From Ruminococcaceae bacterium Marseille-P2935 (GTDB lineage Bacteria > Bacillota > Clostridia > Oscillospirales > Ruminococcaceae), in contig LT629951.1 of NCBI GenBank assembly GCA_900104565.1, positions 1-64,000 on the forward strand: DNA of 64,000 nucleotides. The letters are read 5' to 3'. Shown here in pieces: positions 59,193 to 64,000 of this stretch. The notes under the pieces are model-generated. The model was not told where the DNA came from and searched no databases. It worked only from the letters and a program-made list of their open reading frames with translations. The translations under genes were made by a program, and so were the position numbers. Each line of letters opens with the position of its first letter. The first letter of the stretch is position 1.

Positions 59193-60533
59193 ATGGAATC
59201 CTTTACGGACGTATTTAACATGGTGATCGAACTGTGTAAAAACGACATCGCCGAAGTGGCTCATTCCCTTTGGATTCAAAAGATAGAGCCGGTAAAGTTT
59301 GAAAACAATACCGCTTATCTTTTTGTGCGCAGCGCGTTCAGCAAAAGCGTTATTGAGGAAAAATACCTGCCGGTCCTTTCCAAAGCGTTTGAAACGGTGC
59401 TTGGCTTCCCAATCGGAATACAGGTGGACTGTGATGATCCCGCCAAGGCAGACAACAAAAATATTGCGGCCCTTTCTTCCATTTCTAAAGAAGAGCTGGA
59501 AAAAAATTCTCAAGGCGGGGACTATGAGTATACCTTTTCCACCTTTATTGTGGGCTCTTCCAACCGGTTTGCCCATGCAGCTTCGGTTGCGGTGGCTGCC
59601 AACCCGGCCAGCGCCTATAACCCGCTGTTTATTTACGGCGGTTCGGGCCTTGGAAAGACCCACCTGCTGTTTGCAATTTGTGCCGAACTGAAAAAAACAA
59701 AGCCGGGCATCAATATCATTTATGTAAAAGGCGAAGAATTTACCAACGAGCTGATCAACGCCATTCAAAATGAAACCACCAAACAATTCCATGATAAATA
59801 CCGCAAAGCGGATATTCTTTTGGTGGACGATATTCAGTTTATTGGCGGTAAGGAAAGCACCCAGGAGGAATTCTTCCATACCTTTAATACCCTGTACGAA
59901 GAAAATAAACAAATTGTACTGACATCCGACCGGCCCCCAAGAGAGATTAAAACCCTGGAAGACCGTTTGCGCACCCGGTTTGAATGGGGCCTTTTGGCCG
60001 ATATTCAGCCCCCCGATTACGAAACCCGCATCGCAATTATCCGGCGTAAAGCCGAACTGATGGACATTCAAATTCCTGACGATGTAGCCGAATATATTGC
60101 CAACCGGTTAAAAACCAACATCCGCCAGCTGGAGGGTGCTGTTAAAAAACTAAAAGCATACAAGCTGCTTGCCGGAACCCCCCCTTCCATCATCATTGCA
60201 CAAAATGCCATTAAAGACATTTTAAATGACAACCAGCCAATTCCGGTAACGGTAGAACGCATTATTTCGGAGGTTGGCCGCACCTATGGGGTCACCCCGG
60301 TGGATATCCGCTCCAACAAGCGTTCCGCTCAAATCTCCAACGCCCGCCAGGTAGCGGCATATGTGATTCGGGAAATTACTCAGATGTCTATGTCTGCAAT
60401 CGGCGACGAACTGGGAGGGCGCGATCATTCCACCATTGTGTATGCCCTGCAGGAAGTGGAAAAGAAGATGGAAAACGATTCCAGGTATAAAGAGACCTTG
60501 GAAGACATTGTAAAAAACATTCGAGATAGTTAA
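59193..60533 (+). CDS. dnaA: chromosomal replication initiator DnaA
   Basis: A 446-residue AAA+ initiator. Domain I (about 1-80), Walker A GGSGLGKTH (about 149-157), Walker B ILLVDDIQFI, sensor segments and the C-terminal DNA-binding signature GGRDHSTIVYAL are all present. GGAGG lies 12 nt before the ATG, a long spacing; no better in-frame start was seen. It is a single gene between two DnaA-box clusters. Confidence 0.97.
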   Translation: MESFTDVFNMVIELCKNDIAEVAHSLWIQKIEPVKFENNTAYLFVRSAFSKSVIEEKYLPVLSKAFETVLGFPIGIQVDCDDPAKADNKNIAALSSISKEELEKNSQGGDYEYTFSTFIVGSSNRFAHAASVAVAANPASAYNPLFIYGGSGLGKTHLLFAICAELKKTKPGINIIYVKGEEFTNELINAIQNETTKQFHDKYRKADILLVDDIQFIGGKESTQEEFFHTFNTLYEENKQIVLTSDRPPREIKTLEDRLRTRFEWGLLADIQPPDYETRIAIIRRKAELMDIQIPDDVAEYIANRLKTNIRQLEGAVKKLKAYKLLAGTPPSIIIAQNAIKDILNDNQPIPVTVERIISEVGRTYGVTPVDIRSNKRSAQISNARQVAAYVIREITQMSMSAIGDELGGRDHSTIVYALQEVEKKMENDSRYKETLEDIVKNIRDS

Positions 60534-60608
60534 TATTTAACATTCCACATTCCACCTTTTTCACTCTGCTCTTTTCTGGTTTTTAAAAAGGATTTTTATT
60601 CCACTGAA

Positions 60609-60789
60609 TTGTTCACATTTTCTCCACTCTCCCATTTGTTTTTAAGACCCCCTTGTGGAGAAAAAAATACTTTTCCCCTTTTACACATTTTTCCCCCACG
60701 CATGCCTTTCATAAAAAATGCTGTAAAACAGCCTGCAAAGCCAGTTTGCAGGGTTGTTCACAAATTCACGGCCCCTACTACTACTACTA
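60609..60789. promoter_or_regulatory. replication origin unwinding region with DnaA-trio
   Basis: DnaA-box-like TTGTTCACA (60609-60617 and 60754-60762) and TTCTCCACA on the minus strand (60654-60662). After the last box and a short GC-rich cluster, CTA is repeated five times (60775-60789), followed by AT-rich DNA. This box, GC cluster, trio and AT-rich order matches the basal unwinding system described for Bacillus, where DnaA loads on the trios. Confidence 0.9.
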
Positions 60790-60868
60790 AATTTATCTAT
60801 TCTATTCTTTTCTAATAAAAGAGATTTTTTCCCTTTGTGAAAAATAAAGATCGAGGTGAAGTGAAATT

Positions 60869-61972
60869 ATGAAGATTATCTGCTCCAAACAAAACCTGGT
60901 GGAAGCAGTCTCCAATGTTTCCCGAGCAGTCAGCACCAAAACCAGCCTGCCTGCCCTCAGCGGTATTCTAATCAAGGCTTCCGGGGAATATATTACCCTT
61001 ACTGGCTATGACCTGGAACTGGGCATCTCTACCCAGATGGAATGCAAGGTTGTGGAAGCCGGAGAAATTGTTCTTTCTGCCAAATTGTTTTTTGATATGA
61101 TCCGCCGCATGCCCGCGGAGGAAATTGTAATCTCCAGCGATGAAAAACTGCTGACCACGGTAAAAAGCGGAATTTCTGAATTTACTATTTTGGGAATTGA
61201 TCCGGATGAATTCCCGGAACTTCCAAAACTGACCGACAGCGAAAGCATCACCCTAAACCAGTGTGTTTTAAAATCAATGATCGACCAGACCTTATTTGCG
61301 GTTGCAACGTCCGATTCCAAACCGGTGCATACCGGTTCGATGTTTGAGGTGGAAGGAAAAACCCTCACCGTTGTTTCGGTGGATGGTTATCGTCTGGCCA
61401 TGCGCAAAGAACCGGTGAGCCTTGACCAGGAATTAAGCTTTATTGTTCCGGGCAAAACCCTCAGCGAGGTTTCCAAACTGATTAAAGACGATGACAAGAA
61501 TTTGGAAATTTCCGTTTCCCGAAAACATATTGTTTTTCATATTCATGGTTACAGCATTATTTCCCGCCTGTTGGAAGGAGAATTTTTAGATTATAAAGCG
61601 GCGATTCCTCAAAACAGCGGTACCACAGTAAAAATTGGGGTGCGGGATTTTATTGATTCCATTGAACGCACATCGCTGCTTATTTCCGACCGGCTGAAAA
61701 GCCCTATCAAACTTTCGCTTGATGAAAACATGATCCGTCTTTCCTGCCAGACAGCAATAGGAAAAGCGTACGATGAAGTAAGCTGCGAAATTGACGGCCC
61801 CTTCTGCGATATGGGCTTTAACAATATTTATCTGCTCGATGCATTAAAGGCCTGCGGCTGCGATAAAGTACGGCTGGAAATTAACGGCCCCCTCTCCCCC
61901 ATGAAGGTTTTGCCGCTGGAATCTGACAGTTTCTTATTTTTGGTACTGCCGGTGCGCCTGAAAAACGAATAG
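60869..61972 (+). CDS. dnaN: DNA polymerase III beta sliding clamp
   Basis: A 367-residue clamp of three similar domains. The start [24 protein letters not shown] and the C-terminal [25 protein letters not shown] and VLPVRL segments are typical. It tethers polymerase to DNA. GAGGTGAAG precedes the ATG. The gene begins directly after the unwinding region. Confidence 0.97.
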   Translation: MKIICSKQNLVEAVSNVSRAVSTKTSLPALSGILIKASGEYITLTGYDLELGISTQMECKVVEAGEIVLSAKLFFDMIRRMPAEEIVISSDEKLLTTVKSGISEFTILGIDPDEFPELPKLTDSESITLNQCVLKSMIDQTLFAVATSDSKPVHTGSMFEVEGKTLTVVSVDGYRLAMRKEPVSLDQELSFIVPGKTLSEVSKLIKDDDKNLEISVSRKHIVFHIHGYSIISRLLEGEFLDYKAAIPQNSGTTVKIGVRDFIDSIERTSLLISDRLKSPIKLSLDENMIRLSCQTAIGKAYDEVSCEIDGPFCDMGFNNIYLLDALKACGCDKVRLEINGPLSPMKVLPLESDSFLFLVLPVRLKNE

Positions 61973-61985
61973 TACGGAGAAAAAA

Positions 61986-62210
61986 ATGGAACAGATCAAA
62001 ACTGGAATACACACCGAATTTATTAAACTGGACGCTCTGCTGAAATATGTAGGGGTCTGTGAGACCGGAGGACAAGCCAAAGAGGCGGTTGCAGCCGGGG
62101 ATGTACTGGTCAATGGGGAAGTATGCATCCAACGGGGCAAAAAAATCCGTCCGGGGGACAAAGTACAGGTTGATCAAATTGAAATAGAGGTAACGGCCGG
62201 TGAAGCTTGA
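61986..62210 (+). CDS. yaaA: small S4-domain protein YaaA-like
   Basis: A 74-residue protein with an S4 RNA-binding fold ([48 protein letters not shown]). It is standard between dnaN and recF. It overlaps recF by 11 bp. Confidence 0.93.
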   Translation: MEQIKTGIHTEFIKLDALLKYVGVCETGGQAKEAVAAGDVLVNGEVCIQRGKKIRPGDKVQVDQIEIEVTAGEA

Positions 62211-63339
62211 CTATATCCGGCTGGAAAACTTCCGGAATATCAGCAGTTTGGAATTTTATCCCAATGACCGGGTCAATATTATTTATGGAGATAACGCCCA
62301 GGGAAAAACCAACCTGCTGGAGTCGATCTGGCTTCTTACCGGAAGCCGCAGTTTTCGGGGAAGCAGGGATGCTGATTTCATTCCCTTTTCTGGCGGTATT
62401 GCCCGCATTGAGGGAAATTTCAGCCGGGACGGGCTGAACCGGGAGGTAACTATCTGTATCGGCGAACAGAAGAAAGTGGCCCTGGGGGGCGTAAAACAGC
62501 CCTCTGCGGCTTCTTTAATCGGAGAATTTTACGCCGTCGTTTTTTCTCCTGACCATCTTTCTTTTATTAAAGACGGCCCTTCTGCCCGGCGGCGGTTTTT
62601 AGACCAGGCCGTTTCACAGCTGATGCCGCGGTATAGCAGGTACCTCATGGAATATAACAGGGCTTTGCAGCAGCGGGCTTCGCTGTTAAAAGACGCGGCG
62701 TACCATGCCGCCCTGCTGGACAGTTTGGCTGTTTGGGATGAAACTTTGGCCCGCTTGGGTTCGGCGGTTGTTCACGCCAGAATTGGTTACCTGAAGCGGC
62801 TTTCGGCACTGGCACAGGAATTCTACCGTGGAATTTCGGGAAAAAAGGAACAAATTTCCCTCTCTTACCTTGGAGCGCCTGATCAGCAGGAGTGTGAAAT
62901 CAGCCGTGCAAAACTGGAAGAACTTCTTTTAGAGCGGCTGAAAGCCTCCCGTGGGGAGGATTTAAAAACCGGTTTTACATCGGTTGGTCCCCACAGAGAT
63001 GACTTGGAAATTTTAATCAACAGCGTTTCTGCCCGGCAGTATGGTTCTCAGGGACAGCAGCGCAGCGCTGTACTGGCACTGAAGCTGGCCGAATGTGAAA
63101 TGATTGCCCAGGTAACCGGCGAGCAGCCGGTGGTACTGCTGGATGATGTAATGAGCGAACTGGACAGCGGCCGGCGGGAATACCTGCTCAACCGCCTGAC
63201 AGGAAGGCAGGTGTTTATTACCTGCTGTGACGCCGGGTATTTTAAAACATTAAAAAACGGCCTGGTTGTTCAAATGGAAAACGGAAATTTGCAGGCCAGG
63301 CAGTGCATTGAAAATATTTTTTCTGACTCAAAGGACTAA
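62200..63339 (+). CDS. recF: DNA replication and repair protein RecF
   Basis: A 379-residue SMC-like ATPase. Walker [10 protein letters not shown] (about 30-38), [26 protein letters not shown] (signature) and [10 protein letters not shown] (Walker B) are present. It helps load RecA at gaps. The GTG start overlaps the yaaA end. Confidence 0.95.
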   Translation: MKLDYIRLENFRNISSLEFYPNDRVNIIYGDNAQGKTNLLESIWLLTGSRSFRGSRDADFIPFSGGIARIEGNFSRDGLNREVTICIGEQKKVALGGVKQPSAASLIGEFYAVVFSPDHLSFIKDGPSARRRFLDQAVSQLMPRYSRYLMEYNRALQQRASLLKDAAYHAALLDSLAVWDETLARLGSAVVHARIGYLKRLSALAQEFYRGISGKKEQISLSYLGAPDQQECEISRAKLEELLLERLKASRGEDLKTGFTSVGPHRDDLEILINSVSARQYGSQGQQRSAVLALKLAECEMIAQVTGEQPVVLLDDVMSELDSGRREYLLNRLTGRQVFITCCDAGYFKTLKNGLVVQMENGNLQARQCIENIFSDSKD

Positions 63340-63533
63340 GCGGTTTTTCGGTAAGATCAATTTCCCGCTGGGAACGCACCTTTTTAAAACCTGATTGTCA
63401 GGCGAAGGTGGAACCCTTAAAACGGGCTTTATACAGCTGTTTATACCATTTAGGGGTGTAGATGCAGACACTTTTGTGAATATAAAAAAAACAGACTGTA
63501 TTCATTAAATCCTAGGAAGAAAGGCGGAATATC

Positions 63534-63809
63534 ATGTATTTACATTTGGGTCAGGATACGGTGGTGCGCACTGGCGATATCATTGGTATTTTTGATATAG
63601 AAAACGCATCCATCTCGAAATCAACCCGTGCATATCTGGCAGCGGCGCAGAAAAGCGGAAAAGTTGTCAATGTGTCGCTTCAGATGCCAAAAACGTTTAT
63701 TGTGTGTAAAGAAAGGGAAGAAACAAAGGTTTATGTTTCGCAAATCAGTTCCGCTACCCTGAAAAAGCGCACCGGTTTTATTACCGAGCTGAAAAATGTA
63801 GGGGAATAG
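63534..63809 (+). CDS. remB: RemB-like (DUF370) regulatory protein
   Basis: A 91-residue protein: MYLHLGQDTVVRTGDIIGIF, followed by SISKSTRAYL. It matches the RemA/RemB-type family, and the position between recF and gyrB fits remB (yaaB). In Bacillus RemB helps control matrix genes. GAAAGGCGG lies upstream. Confidence 0.93.
   Translation: MYLHLGQDTVVRTGDIIGIFDIENASISKSTRAYLAAAQKSGKVVNVSLQMPKTFIVCKEREETKVYVSQISSATLKKRTGFITELKNVGE

Positions 63810-64000
<191 letters not shown>

Noticed and set aside
59124-60071. 315-codon frame antisense to dnaA
   Set aside because: It is a shadow of dnaA with no recognisable domain or ribosome site.

Overview
This window is the origin-proximal part of a spore-forming Clostridia chromosome (Firmicutes, probably an Oscillospirales/Ruminococcaceae-type organism; the affiliation is inferred from gene content and style). 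The evidence is the classical Gram-positive origin cluster (rpmH-rnpA-yidD-yidC-jag-mnmE-mnmG-rsmG-noc-parA-parB to the left of dnaA, and dnaN-yaaA-recF-remB-gyrB to the right), a SleB-type spore-cortex hydrolase, purine-rich Shine-Dalgarno sequences and many TTG/GTG starts. No transposase, prophage or CRISPR array was seen.

Layout. 1-5.9 kb: a minus-strand rRNA operon in the order 16S, tRNA-Ala, tRNA-Ile, 23S, tRNA-Lys, tRNA-Glu, 5S, with tandem promoters and RNase III-type processing stems. The tRNA pair between 23S and 5S is unusual, and a duplicated piece of the tRNA-Lys lies beside it. 6-16.4 kb: a small membrane protein, a SleB-like hydrolase, an MFS exporter, a tiny ribbon-helix-helix-like protein, Tex, and a pair of PH-domain membrane proteins. 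16.8-27.9 kb: a minus-strand catabolic-looking operon with a Tm-1-like protein, a PEP-hydrolase-family TIM barrel, a complete LivJHMGF-type ABC importer, a LarA-family racemase and a LacI regulator. 29-29.7 kb: a lipoprotein resembling IseA. 31.4-40.1 kb: a second Liv-type importer with a URO-D/methyltransferase-like protein, an iron alcohol dehydrogenase and a DeoR regulator. 41.2-46.3 kb: two tRNAs, guaB, a flavin reductase-like gene, an acyl-ACP thioesterase and serS. 46.3-58.7 kb: chromosome segregation, tRNA modification, membrane insertion and ribosomal protein L34. 58.8-60.9 kb: a bipartite replication origin with DnaA boxes on both sides of dnaA and a DnaA-trio element before dnaN. 60.9-64 kb: replication and repair genes, ending inside gyrB.

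Most minus-strand genes, including the rRNA operon, run away from the origin with the replication fork. The plus-strand genes between 6.5 and 16.4 kb run against it.

The most unusual content is a composite intergenic repeat element present three times (10.27-11.6, 29.94-31.29 and 48.2-49.07 kb). Each copy starts with the same TGGTATAATAACC end (an extended -10 promoter sequence), continues into a tandem array of a hairpin-forming core, then a GC-rich module of about 300 bp and a perfect or near-perfect 11-bp hairpin. All three lie about 70-150 bp beyond the terminator of the upstream gene and point in the same direction as the flanking genes. At one end unit the two stem arms have changed together, which argues for selection on structure. 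A different 92-bp three-hairpin tandem repeat is attached to the second copy. These elements carry no convincing protein gene and look like a family of structured RNAs or a BIME-like mosaic repeat.
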